This document shows positions 11,401-26,400 of a DNA stretch of 64,000 nt, one piece after another. The notes beneath the pieces were generated by a model, which worked only from the letters and a program-made list of their open reading frames with translations, was not told the DNA's origin and did no database searches. Origin of the DNA: Pseudoips prasinana (Eukaryota > Arthropoda > Insecta > Lepidoptera > Nolidae); NCBI GenBank assembly GCA_951640165.1, contig OX621255.1, positions 2,108,001 to 2,172,000 on the forward strand, read 5' to 3'. Both the position numbers and the translations under genes were made by a program. The stretch's first letter is position 1; each line of letters starts with the position of its first letter.

Positions 11401-14400
11401 CATAGTACAAGCTCTGCTTAGTTTGGGATCAGATGCCCGTGTGTTAATAATGTCCCAGAATATTATTATTATTATTTATAGGAGTATCTGAACTACAGGA
11501 CGCAGTAATTTGTAAATATTTGATTGTTAATGTGATATATTACTTTGTTTGTTAAATAATGTGTTAATAATTTAATTAATTGTATTAATATATTTTGTGT
11601 TGTAGCTGAAATGTTATATTTACACGCCGAGAATTCGGCAGAATGTGATTGATCCATCAATATTCTTTTAACAACTTTTATGTATACTCATATTCAGTAA
11701 ATAAATGAATTGAATTGAATTGAATTGAATTGTCTCCTGTAAGGTGGAGGTACTTCCCCAGTCGGGCTGCTCTTCGAGCGAATGAACGAATGAACGAACG
11801 CTGTGCCCTAACTCTTATTTTATTTTATTGACTTACTTTTAGAATAGAAGACAAATCTATTTCTGTCGCTGTGCATCCGGACTGCTTCCGAGATTGACAT
11901 ACTTCGTGACCAAAAGTACTCCTTGTTGATGCCACAGCAAAGTATCTGCGTAAGATATCGTTTTTGTAGTAGCAAATTAAAAATGTAAGTTATCGGAAAA
12001 TTGGGAAGTACAGACGACAGCACATCCAGCTACCCCAGTCTGTCAAATTTCTTTTATAGATTTCCAACTTTATCACATAACCATAAGGTTCACTTTCAAT
12101 TGGGACAGATTGGGGTAGCTTGATGTGCTGGCGTCTGAACAATTGTTTGTTTCCCAAATAAAATAAAATAATACTTACTTCAGTCCTGGGCACAATATTC
12201 TAGATACCAAATCCATATCCTGCAGGAGCAATTCGTATTCTTCTAGTTTAGTCTTATCGGTGACATTTGCCACAGCTATAAAATAAATACCCTCTATTTC
12301 TCCGTATTTTAACGCTTCTTTGGCAATGTTGATCGTTTCATTTTTGATCGCGCGTTTCTTAGATAAGACTACTTCGCAGCCTGATTTGCGCCAAGATCTA
12401 TTAAAAAATAAATCAAGTAAGTTAATTAAGGCAGTTTACTTACGTAACTCTTCTCTCGAGAACTGTCTCTAAGTTTTGAGGTCTTAAGAAAGTAAAATAT
12501 ACATTTAATTTTCGATCAGGACGTTTGTGGAATGCTCATCCACGGTCAATCCGCGCTGGTAAATCACTTGACGGATGTCAGAGAAAAGAAAATAACTAAA
12601 CTAAAACTTAATTAAACTTAATTATTGAAAGCTGACTCAAAAGTAAAACTGAGATTGATATAGATGTATGCGACGCGATTCTCGTCAGTCAAATAATAGT
12701 TATTTGTTATACAAGAGTGCAAAGTTGCTTTTTAACCGCGTGCTCTATTTTGATAACGGAGCATGTGAAAATTCTAAAATAGAATCACGAGCGCACCGAG
12801 TGATTAAAAAATTAGAATCCTGAGCATTAGCAAGGAAATCAAAAGAGCACAAGGTGAAAAATCTTTGCACTCGACTGCAACACGTAACTTTTCATCACAC
12901 CTCAGCGAGGAAATGACTCAATGCGAAAAAAATCTTATAACAAATACTCTTATCTCAGTTTAGGTATCTATTAATTACTATATTATGATATGTTACACCA
13001 CTTCTTACAATCACAAAACACTCACACAATCTTTAAATTATAACAAAATTAAATAATACTTTGAAATAATTATTAAAAACTAAAATTAACGTTGCTACAT
13101 TTTGAGTCTAATAGAACAGTAAAATTGCGCAAATCAATTAAAAAAAGAACACCAAGAAGGTTCCGAGTCTTACTTTTTAATAAATTAAAAAAGTTGTATG
13201 ATAAATTCGGCACCATAGAGGTAGAAGTAAATAGTTTTAATTATATTTTGCATTCACAAACTTAGTGCACACGATGTTCTAAATTCAAATTTACTGTGGA
13301 GGATAAAAACGACTTTTCCACTCCGATATCGAAGAGCAATAATGCTCTTTACGAGATGGGGTGATGAGCATGTATTTTGATGATTGGTTGTCAAAATAAT
13401 GAATATACCTAAAAAAGCTTAACTTAAGGTAAGATTTCTTAATGTACATTTATTTTGACATATTTATAGTTTTTCTTTCGAGTCTGTAATAGGGAAATAG
13501 TGGAGGAAAGTGAAGGAGGGCAATCGATCCATATATCTGAACATATTAAATAAAAGCAAGACTTTTATTTTTTTGTTTATGGGCTCACCAACAATTGTTT
13601 ACACTAATACAGTTGAAAAATTACAGAAATATTAACAAGTCTTGCGAACCAATTACTAACAGGTAAACACCACATGCACTAAATTAATATAAAATAAATA
13701 CAAAAACATATATATTACTAATATATACAATTTTTCAAATTGTATGTATTCAAATTCATACAATTTTCAAATTGTATGTATTCAAATTCATACAATTTTC
13801 AAATTGTATGTATTCAAATTCAAACTTCTGAAACACAAGAAAGATTTTTTGCATGCGATACAAATTGCACCCGTGCTTTAATCAACTTTTATGTATAGAA
13901 AGGTAATATTTTTTTTGTGTACTTTGTAACTTGACACGTTGTTCGTTTGCACTTCAAGTTTCATCCATAATTTATATTAAACATGTGGATTGTATAGGCA
14001 GGGTGGCCGAGAAGTTGACGTTCAAACGCAAAATTAAGATTCTTAATAATGAGGAGTATCCGAATCACCCCCATGTATATGTTCTACGATTTTGCGTAGT
14101 TTTCGAGATGGAATATTTTAATGATTTTTTTCGTAAATTTCACCTATTCTATATTTTTCGTTCTGTTGAAAAATTCTGGTTCAGTTTTTTTTTGTGATAA
14201 GATAAGATGATAAATACACTTTATTGTACACCATTTACAGAACACAATTTATGATAAAGTTAACTACTGATAACTACTTAGCATAGTTTAACCTAACACC
14301 CTAAACAGTATGGTTTATCTAATCATTGCAGAACTGACTTAGAATTTATTCGATAGTGTTCACATGTGAACACAATAAGCCTATGTCGCATTTTACTACG

Positions 14401-17400
14401 TTACTGGAAACTTTGCAAAAACAATGGCAGAAAGTAGAGGAAACTCATTTTGACATATTGGACGAAGAAAACACAATGGATCACAGTTATTTTCAAGACG
14501 GTATATTCGAAACATTAAGAGTGGATTATGATCGTATAACAAATCAAGTATGCGACAAAGTACAATCAACCAATGAGAAACATGCTTCATCGGTTAAATT
14601 ACCGAAAATAGTCATTCCAGTATTCACCGGGAGTTATGAGTCATGGAGCTCTTTTTATGATTTATTTCTGAAAATAATACATGAAGACAAATCATTGACC
14701 GCCACAGAAAAAATGCAATATTTGAAAACACAGGTACGGGGTGACGCCGCTAAGCTGATTAAGCATTTAACAGTTTGCGACATTAATTACGTAACTGCGT
14801 GGAACCTACTGATTAAACGATATAAAAATGAGAGAATAATAATTACTAAACATATTGACAATATGCTGAATATTCCAAAAATAAAGAAAGGCAATGCAGT
14901 AAATTTAAGAGAATTGCACGACACCATCAATGAAAACCTGGAAGCATTAAAAAATCAAAACGTAAACACTTCGACATGGGACCCTATTATGACAAGAATA
15001 CTGAGTAGAATATGGGATTCCGAAACTGATGAAAAGTATGAACATCAACTAGAAGAACCAAACAAGCCCCAAGTATTTGCGGAAATGATGCAGTTCTTAG
15101 AAAAACGGTTTAAATGTCTGGAAACAAACAGCTATTTCAAAGAAGAACCCTCCAGTAAACCTAATTACTCGTATGAATCACCACTGGCATCAAACAAACA
15201 AATAGTAGAGAGTAGAGAGAAGGAGTATCAATTTTGTTGGTTCTGTGACAGTCAAGAACACACTATATACCAGTGCACGGAATTTAAAGCGATGTCAGTA
15301 CAAAGTCGTAGTATGGAAGTAAATAAAAAACATATGTGCAGAAATTGTTTATCGCATGACTCATCAGAAAAGTGTCATAGTTTTAAAACTTGCGTGTATT
15401 GTGGAAAAAAAGGTCATCACTCTTTTTTACATGTAAATTATCAACATTCTAAACAATTCACCACTTCAAGCCCGAGACATGAAAACCCTAGGGGGTCGGA
15501 AAGTCGTAACTCAGTGATCCCGTTCACTAGTAAAAATGAGACAAAAACTTTGTCAAACATCTACCACTACCAAACCTGACATACAAAAAACAACGTTGTT
15601 GGCGACAGCCCTCGTACGAGCAAACGCCATAGATGGAACACCACACTTGTTAAGAGTATTGTATGATCAAGGGTCCGAGGCATCCTTTTGCATGGAAGAA
15701 ACAGCACAAATATTATCATATCCGCGCAGCAAAATACAAACTGAAATAATCGGTATTGCTGACGACAAACCTAAAACGTCGAACTATTGTATTAACGTTG
15801 TACTACAACCAAGATTCACTAGCAAATATAAATTACCTGTCACACTTATTGTACTACCGAAGCTAACTGGTTCCCTACCGAAGAGAACTATACCACAACT
15901 ACATACAAACTATTTAGAAAACAAACTAATAGCAGATCCTACCTATTACAAACAAGGCCCAATAGATATAACACTAGGAGCTCAAGAATATAGCAAACTA
16001 TTGCTAAAAGGGTTACAAAAAATACAAGATGGAATTATCGCACAAGATACCGAGTTTGGGTGGATTTTATCCGGAATTTCCTGTAACACTATTACAAATA
16101 TTAAAATAATTAGTATGACAACCCGTACTACCGAAATCCAACAAATAAGCAAGTTTTGGGAAATAGAAGAAGTACCTGAAAAGTATCAATTGTCCAATAA
16201 TGACCGTATGTGTGAAAATTTTTACCAAGAAACTACTGTGAGAAATCCAGATGGAACATACACTGTAAGGCTTCCTTTCAAACAATATAATGTAAGTTAC
16301 GGGAATTCTCGCCAAAAAGCCGCTGCAAGGCTTTTACAATTAGAAAGAAAGTTTGCCAAAGATAAAAGCTTACAAATCAAATACCAAGACTTCCTTACCG
16401 AATACTTAGAGATGGGTCACATGACAAAAGTGCCGAAATCCGATTATTATCAAGGAAAATACTACATCCCTCATCAACCCGTGATTAAAGAAGATTCATT
16501 GACCACGAAGTTACGAGTAGTGTTTGATGCGTCAAGTAAATCAAGCTCCCAGATAAGCTTAAATGACAATATGTATGTGGGCCCAAGATTACAGCAAGAT
16601 TTAGCAGCGATCTTATTACGCTGGCGTAAGCACAAAATAGTGTTTATGGCTGACATAGAGAAGATGTATAGATTTATAAAAATTGGTAAAGAAGATTGGA
16701 CATTTCAAAGAATACTTTGGAGAGATTCCCCGAAACAACCAATGGATGAATATGAATTGACCACTGTAACATACGGAACCTCATCTGCACCTTACTTAGC
16801 AATCAGAACATTACAACAACTAGCTATGAGTGAAAAAAAGAAGTACCCCAAAGCCAGTCAAGTAGCGCTTCAAGATTTTTTTGTAGATGACATGTTATCA
16901 GGAGAAAATGACGTTGAGTCAGCAAAAATATTGCAAACAGATCTAATACATATGCTACAAGCAGGTGGATTCAACTTAAGGAAATGGTCATCCAATAACG
17001 TTGAGTTATTACGGAATATACCCAATGAAAATCAGGATAACCAAATGATGAAAATTCCTCTTGATGAAACTAGAAAATCACTAGGGATATTATGGTCACC
17101 ACTAAAAGACAGTTTTTCATTCTCGGTTACAGTCAATAAAATGGAAATACCAACAAAACGGTTTATTTTATCAGAAATTGCAAAATTGTTTGACCCACTC
17201 GGCTGGCTGGCACCCGTTCTAATAAATATGAAACTTATAATCCAGGAACTATGGACAAATGGTACAGAATGGGATCAACCTGTAGATAACGCTATCAAAA
17301 GTAGATGGGTAGATATACAAGATCAATTAAAAGCACTTGAGAACATTTCTATTCCAAGATGGTGCAAATTTACAACTGATTCACAAGCGGAATTACATGG

Positions 17401-20400
17401 ATTCAGTGATGCATCAGAAAAAGCGTACGGTGCAGTAGTATACTGTCGAATATATAAAGGAAATAACACATATGATGTCACCTTACTACAAGCAAAATCT
17501 AAGGTGGCACCAAAGAAACAAAAAACTACGTTACCTAAATTAGAGTTATGTGCAGCCGTTTTACTCGCGAAATTAATGCAGAAGATTGTAAACGAAATGA
17601 AAATTCCGATTACAAACATATATTGTTGGTCAGACTCTATGATCACCCTTGGTTGGATTAAAGGAGAGGCAGACAAATGGAAAACGTTCGTGGCAAACAG
17701 GGTTTCCGAAATACAAAAAAAGTTACCTCAAGGAAAGTGGTACTACATAAATACATCTCAAAATCCTGCTGACGTCATTACAAGGGGGGTTGTCCCGAAC
17801 AAACTTAAAAATTTTGATTTGTGGTGGAATGGACCAGATTGGTTAAAAACCGGCTACATCCCTAGTACAAAGACTATACCAGAAATATGTGAAGAAATTA
17901 AGCGTTGTTACCACATAACGAATAATGTTCAACAACAGGACACTATTTGGGAAAGATTTGCGAGTTTTCAAAAAATGGTACGAGTATTATCTTATTGTTA
18001 CAGGTTCAGAGACAAACAAAGAAACATTAAACCATTAACTCGTACGGAAATTAATAGAACAACTGTCCAAATTATACTACTTGTTCAGCAAGTCGAATTT
18101 TTGGAAGAATACAAAACTATCAAAAGTGGATTACTACTCAAAAACAATAAAATTGCATGTTTGGATCCGTTTATTGATCCAGATGGATTATTACGAGTGG
18201 GAGGAAGACTTCAAAACTCAAATCTTCCATACGACCAAAAGCATCCAATTCTATTACCCCACCACCACCACATAGTTGCAATCTTAGTACACGACGCTCA
18301 CATAAACACATTACACGGAGGCAATCGTTTAACCTTGGCGTATATACGACAGAAGTATTGGATACTTGGAGGAAAACGTTTAGTAAAAGGCCATATAAGA
18401 AAGTGTGTGAAATGCATACGATATAAGTCAGCTACAATGTCACAGAAAATGGGGGCATTACCAAAAGCCAGAGTAACGGAATCATATCCATTTAGCCACA
18501 CAGGCATAGACTATGCAGGTCCAGTCCAGGTTAGAGCAATGAAAGGTCGGGGTCATAAATCGTACAAAGGATACATTGCAATATTTGTCTGTTTATCAAC
18601 TAAAGCCATACATTTAGAATTAGTGGGTGATTTGTCAACAGAATCATTCATCGCCGCGTTAAGGAGATTCATGGCACGCAGAGGTCCAGTGGCACATATT
18701 TATAGTGACAACGCAACAAATTTTGTGGGTGCGGCCAACTTCTTATATAGAGAACTGTTGATAATAACTCAATCAAATGACTTTCAAAACACCATGGCAA
18801 ACATTGGAACACACTGGCATTTTATTCCACCGTCATCACCCCATTTCGGAGGTATATGGGAAGCAGGAGTCAAGTCAATGAAGCATCATTTGCGCAGAGT
18901 AATAGGAGAGCAGACTCTAACATATGAAGAGTTAACTACATTTCTGCATCAAACGGAAGCATGCCTGAATTCAAGACCATTATGTGCACAGAGTGAAGAT
19001 ATAAACGACAACGTAGTATTAACACCGAGTCATTTCCTTATTGGTAGAGAAGCGGTCGGCGTACCGGATCTGCTATCGAACATCAACACCGACCTTGTGA
19101 ATAGATGGAAACATATTCAAAGAATGAAAAAAGATTTCTGGAAAAGTTGGACTAATGACTATCTACAACAATTACAACAAAGATACAAATGGAAGAAAAA
19201 TCAAGAAAATTTAGATATTGGATCCGTAGTAATTATAAAAGATGAAAATATTAATCCTAGCAAATGGCCACTTGCAAAAGTTAAAGAAGTACACGTTGGA
19301 AACGATGGTTTAACTAGAGTTGTGACACTTCTAAAACCGTCGGGCTCCACGCTAAAAAGATCAATTCATACCCTAATTCCATTACCTATAAAATCAAATA
19401 AGGACGATCACAGTTGTAACAATGTTGCATCAAACACTGTACATACGAATATGACAAAAACTTATACAAGAAATAGTAATGGAAACCAAACCAAAACAGC
19501 CAGTAACTGTTCAAAATGGTTCATATACTTATTAATAATTATACAAATGTTCAGTACAGTAACATCAACAACCACATATTTTATAAAAAGTTTATCACCA
19601 GGAATATACGTTGAGCAAATAGGAACAGCAAGCATCGACAGAGGAATGTTTAGGATAGAAAAACATTTTGAAAGACAACGCCTACAACAAGACTACATGA
19701 GAATAAAAACAGTAACATCCAAATTCAATATACTCTGCAGTAATACAGAAGTCGTAACAACAGAAACTCACTGCAAACAACTATATCACCACTTAATTGA
19801 ACAAGAAACAAAATATGAGCGAATCAAAGAATACTTAACAGAAGTTAATCAAACCAGGAAGAAGAGAGGACTATTAGGGCAATTTCTAACGTCAATTTTT
19901 GGCGTAAATGATGAAGTCTACAAAGATATAAACTCACTGAATATGAATCAAGAAAAATTAATTAAAGCAGCTAACCATCAAACTAAATTCATGATCTCAA
20001 CTATTTCACAAGTTAACAGTACTGAGGAGAGAATAAGAAAAAAACTGGAAGGTTTTCAAACAAAAATTAATCATGTAATAGAATACATAAATAACTACAA
20101 CCACTGGTATACTACGATCGACCACAACAGAATAAAAATTCAAATAATGCAGACGTACCAACTTGCAAATAACTACATTACGGAAATCATAGATTATTAT
20201 AATGGATTACTAGATATCTATCTAAGTAAAACAACGGTATATAGCGTGTTGTCACCAAAAAATGTTAGCGATTTGATATTGTCAGCAAATAAAAAACTTC
20301 CATCTAATTTGAAAATCATTCAACAACACTTACTAGAAACCAAAATATTTGAAAACATTAGCCACATACTAGTTCATGCATACTTTCCTATTCAAGATAT

Positions 20401-23400
20401 TAACAAGTATACGTTGATTCACACCACACCGATTCCAAAGAAGGATGCTCATAAGTCATTTCAAAGCATAGAAATTTCAAAACCTTACATAGCATTAGAC
20501 TATAACAATGAGCTATATTTTGAGTTAAATCATGACGAATACAAGAGTTGTCTGCAGAGAGATCACCATTTTATTTGTTTTCCTGGGGCGGTGAAAAATA
20601 TGCAATTAAATAAAAATTGCATTATTGACCAACTCTTCAAAAATGAGACACGAACGAAATGCCCTGTAAAAAGTTTTGACATACCAAGTAGCATAATGTG
20701 GAAACAACTATGCATGTAGAACACTTGGATGTTTTTAGCTAAGGACAGTACCACTGCATCAATAGTTTGTGATGGACAACGAGAGGAAGTAGTGCTTCAA
20801 AATGTCGGTGTAATAAAAATCTCCGACACTTCTATCATTAAATCAACCAACAGCATACTTGCCGCTCAAAGATCAGTGTCAGCACAAATAGCATCATCAT
20901 ATTCAAAACAGATAAATTTCACTATAGATACATACGTGTCCACTAGTAATAAAATTGTAAATATGTCTAAAGAGGAAGTAATAGGTAACTCACGAGATTT
21001 TTTTCTAAATTTAGTTAACAATGAAAATAGTTTAAAATTAGAACTAAATAATACCATTTGGAAACAAATTTATTCCCATACTTATGTAGTTAGTTTTATA
21101 TCGTCACTACTCATGTTAATATTAGCGATAGTAATCGTACGTTATGGTCCAAAAATGATAAACTGTATTAGAACGGCAATACAGCGCAACACCAGGCATC
21201 CCAAGGAACCATGTGCCAAACAACCAACAACGAGACCAGGCAGCGCAGACGATACTATTTACAGCCAACCGAATCGACAGTCGACAAAGAACTTCACGTC
21301 AACGAAAAACTCAACCAATGAGATACCGACCATCACCAGCGGGACAACTGAACTATATGAACTGAAGCCTATTCCCGAGAGGCGGCAGAATGTTCACATG
21401 TGAACCATAATATTTACTTCAAGGAACCCTAATTAATTTATATCAACACAGCAATCAATGACAAATTTACTACATCGACGCATCTTGGGACAAAGTACAG
21501 CTCAGCGTCAGCATACAACTGACCGAAATATTGAAGACTGCAGCGTCGACGCAACACACGGATGGCACACAAGTGAATAGGCGTGAATGTGTATTTAGTT
21601 TAAGATTAGTATATAAGATTTTAATATTGTAAATAAAACCAGTCATTACGTTGAATCCGACTTTGGCTCATTACCCTGTCACCACCTCTCACTGCGGCCA
21701 AGACACCTTTAGCCGTCAGTACGATCGGTCTTGTGAGCCTGCTTGACCGGCAGTGAGAAAACCCTCTCTCCTGTGTACATTGCACTACGTACACACCCCT
21801 GCTTCCTTCATAGTTTCCGTCTGTTGCCTTAGGTCTCCTGGCAACAGGCTTCCCGTACCTATCTATATAATTATATGTTATCAGTACATATGGTTAGGCT
21901 AGGGTGGTAGGACTATTACGAGTGGTACACAGTAAGGAGTAGGTTACGTGCGAGCGTTGGTTAATTTGACCCTACAAATTATCTTATGCCCGTACAGATA
22001 GTTCAAAATTACGGTTCGAGCTCAGGACTCATAAATTTTCAAAGTATAAAACAAAAGTCAAATCGTAGAACATACATGGGGGTGATTCGGATACTCCTCA
22101 TCATAAAGAATCTAAAGGTAATGGCCCATTTAGTATGAAAAATATACCTACGGCGTACAGAAATGAAATATGGGGGGAATCAAAGACTTACTTTTCAATG
22201 GTAAGTGGTGCATCACTGTGGCTGATGGGGATCATGAAATAAAATATAACACATTGTATTATTGCGACCGAGATAGCAATATACGTGTTATTTATTACCT
22301 GATCGAACGAGTTTGCTTTATAAGTGTCACGATGATATTTTTATTTAACAAAACAATGGCAAAGTAAGTGTGCTTGTTTCATTTTCAAGTCTAAACTACC
22401 GAACCGATTTTGGTTAAATTGCTTGCCCCGTAGAGATATACATGTAAAGAATGAGTATTTATTTGTTTAATACCTTAGGTGCATAGCATAGATTAAGAAA
22501 ATACATTATTTAATTATTTTTTATCTATCATGTCATGTCAAATTCCTATGAATAGACAAAAAAATATATCTTATATACATATTAGATTTGTAGACGGACA
22601 TAGTAAACTTTTTATCCCAGTGACATTTTTCCATGGGATAAAATAATTTAGAGACGGGCGAAACCGCTGGTGCAGCTAATTATTATCTAATTTTGATCGG
22701 TCTACTGCAAGATCTCTCCATTGAATTATTTTTTTCTTTTTACATATAATGAACAGTGGGTTATGCCTGCATTATTTGCCATCATTTTCGTTTTTGTACA
22801 AAAACATTTTTGAACCGGGTCGGATTATGGGCCATGACCTTTTGCGTTTGAACGTCAACTTCTCGACCTTCTTCACCCTGTATAGTATGTAGTATGGTTA
22901 GTAGGTGAGAGAAATGAGTAGAACGATATTTCATTAGTTAAGTTGATGGATGCCGATTCAAAATAAAAATGGAGTTCGAAGTATACATACTCAATTTTAC
23001 ATAGCTGATATGGCGTAGCCTCTGTACAGTGTATGTACAACTTCTTGGCACCGCGGCTTATCAATCGTTCAACTAGTTGTACTCCAAATACACTTTCGTC
23101 CCAAAAGATTAAATGGCATTTTTCTGAACTGCATACAACCCTGAAACAAAGTTGAAGTTAGTCATCTCCCGTATTATCAGGTGAAGCAGTGAAAGCTTGA
23201 TAGGATAATTACTGCAAACATCATGTTATATATATAACAGTTCGAAGTCGGAGCGTGACGCTCCGACTTCGAACCCCAATACCAGTAAGGGTTTTTGGTG
23301 GCTTTTGTAACATCGCTAGAATATTTTAGATAATTAAACCATTCAGACAATATATTAATCAAACTATTAATTTTGATAATTAAACTTAAACATAATCTTT

Positions 23401-26400
23401 GACACTAAATAAAAGCTAGCTAAATATCATTGCTATCATAAATAAATAAATTTTATAAATATAATTTTATACAATCCGTGTACCTAAATATCTACGTAAT
23501 TAGAAAAAAATATACATATTTACAAGCGTTTTTTTAAAGTCTACGTGAATAAAAACCTTTTTGATTTGATTTAATTTATTTATTAATAATACCAAAACAA
23601 AAAAAAAGATGGCCATACAAAATTCTTAATGCGAAAATTGATATTTTATTTTTATTTTATTTTATTGGTACAGAAACAGATTACAGATTCTATGAAGTTC
23701 TACATATTTTAAGTTATAAGCAAAATTTTAACCTGTAGTCCAATTATAACTGTACACAGCACTTAGATGGTTCCAGAACAGAAGAAAGAGATGGTGCGAG
23801 TTTCATGAATTAAAAGGACAGAATCATTAGATGAAGTCTCATAAGAAAATAATGACTTGTAAAATGTAAAAAAAAATAGTAAAAATTTAGATGAAATCAA
23901 ATCAAATCAATAATTCTTTATTGCGAACATAGGTAGGTACATTGCACATTCAAGGGTGTTAGTGATGTTGAGGTCGCTATGTCCAGCCGGTTAGAGCATG
24001 CAATTATTAATGGTAGAATTTTACAGAAAACTACAATTAAAACATTATATACGTAAATGTCACACTTTTTACAATTTCAAATTAATACAAAGTTATTTAA
24101 TAATAAATTAATGACAAATAAATACAATTACCTAAATAAAAAAATAATAAAAACAAATGATAACCAAATCCCAATTAAATGGATCAATGCACAAATCGGA
24201 GTCATATAGTTTTGTCCAGAAGATATTGATTCATGCTGTAGTAAGTTTTGTTCACTAACAGTTCTATCAACAGTTATTTGAATTTAGAAATATTAGGGAT
24301 ATATAAGCGGAATATCAAAGCAGAACGGTGAGTTTTATTTCAAGTGAAATCGAAGGCGAATTAAGTGGAAAATGAGCAAGTGGAAGTAAACAGTGCCAAA
24401 CGTTACCTATACTAATACCTATAATAAGTGTGCCGTGTACGTTGGGACTTTAACTTTGGCAGTGTTCGTCACGGGAACTCTGAACGGCGCTAAGAGAGCT
24501 AGTCGCCGGGACTAAGTTCGTGTTCCATGATCTTAATCGTGAACCAACTGTCACTGTCGAAGCCAATAAAATTTCCTGTCAACCACTACTACTACTCGAT
24601 TTTCCAATCCCCTGACCTACCGCTCGCCACAAAACATTACAATTTTAATAATTTATATAGTATTTTTTATAATAATAATATCTACGGACAATGGCACACA
24701 GATCATCCTAGCCCCAAACTAAGCAAAGCTTGTACTATGAGTACCAGTCGACGATATACATACTTATATAGATAGATAAATACTTATATACATAGAAAAC
24801 ATCCATGACTCAGAAACAAATATTCGTGCTCATCACACAAATATTTGCACTTACCGGGATTCGAACCCAGGACCACCAGCTTCGTAGGCAGGAGCATTAC
24901 CAACTAGGCTAGGTATTAAGAATGTTCATAATTCATGTATATAATATTAGTGAACACCTAATGTAATAAAATGAATATTATGGTTCATTAAAGCAAAGTC
25001 ATTAAATTATTATAAATTTGTGTGCCATGGAAACAAATATGATAAATTTGTGAAACTTCCTAATAATTATAAACACCTGTACATACAGAACATTTAAGTG
25101 AATGAATATTTTATGATTTCTAACTTACTAGCTGTACCCCGCGGTTTTACCCTCGTAAAACTTAATAAGTTATAGCCTATGTGTTAATCCAGGGTGTCAG
25201 CTAACTACATACCAAATTTTATTAAAATCGCTTTAGCCGTTTAGACGTGAAGAAGTAACAAACATACACACTCAGAAACTTCCGCCTTTATAATATTAGT
25301 GTGATTTCTTATTCAATCTGAACTAATATGCTAAAGTAATCATGTAAAATTCTCTGAAGATATCAATAAAATAAAATAATAAAATAAAAAAGGTTTTTAT
25401 TCACGTAGACTTCAAAAAAGCGCTTGTAAATAGTCAGAACATGTTTGTAGTATTATAGTTGTATACATTATTATTTCTAGTAACATAGATATTAGGTACA
25501 CATGTATTGATAGTATTAAAACATTAATAAAATTTATTTTATAACAGCAATGATATTTAGCTAGCTCGAATCAAGTTATTGTCAAGAGATTATGTTTAAG
25601 TTTAATTATCTAGTTTAAGTCTAATATTTGTAATACATATTGGCAATGGTTCTGTCTATATTAAGGTGATATTATTATGACGGACCTTGTGTTAATAATA
25701 TCTATACATATAATAAAATCGTAGGAAAGTCAAAACTGTACATTGAATAGTTTTTAAAAAGGATACTTGGGGAGTGATCTACAATCGATATCGAAGCCAA
25801 AAATATAGTTTTTAGAATTTTTGTCTGTTTGTCTGTATGTATGTCCGGGCTAAAATCAAAAAGTACTGCATGGATTTACTTCAAATTTTACATGAATATT
25901 ACTAAGAGGTCAGGTCAACATATAGGCTACATATTATCACGCTATCACCTACGGGGGAGGAGCTGTGATAATTTATAAAGTTTAATGCGGGTAAAACCGC
26001 GGGGCACAGCTAGTTTATTACTATGTATATTGTTTAGCTAACTGCCTTGTTTGTCTAGTGGTTAGTGACTGCTAAGCCAGAGGACGTGGGTTCGATCCCC
26101 ACTCAGGAAAAAAAATCGTGATCAGCACGATTATTAAATTTGTTCTGTGTCGGTGTGTAATTTACCTATATGTATGAATTTTTACAAAATATATGTGTGT
26201 GTCAGATACCAATGTAAGTAAGACACTGCCAAGATGTTATAGACACATTTTTAGGGTTCCGTGGCTACATGGCAAAAAACGGAACCCTTATAGATTCGTC
26301 ATGTCTGTCTGTCTGTCTGTCCGTCCGTATGTCACAGCCACTTTTTTCCGAAACTATAAGAGATGTACTGTTGGAACTTGGTAAGATGTATTCTGTGAAC

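Larger units (their letters stand above)
14357..21976 (+). mobile_element. BEL/Pao LTR retrotransposon with env-like region, 5' LTR missing
   Basis: Gag, protease-RT-RNase H-integrase and an envelope-like region occur in the order of BEL/Pao elements carrying env (family Belpaoviridae). The 3' LTR begins TGTTCACATGTGAAC at 21391 after a purine-rich tract; the same 15 bases occur at 14357 and run straight into gag, so the rest of the 5' LTR, the primer-binding site and the leader appear deleted. I could not fix the outer 3' boundary (21780-21976) or a target duplication. Inserted in the e22-e23 intron, antisense to the host gene. Confidence 0.85.
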
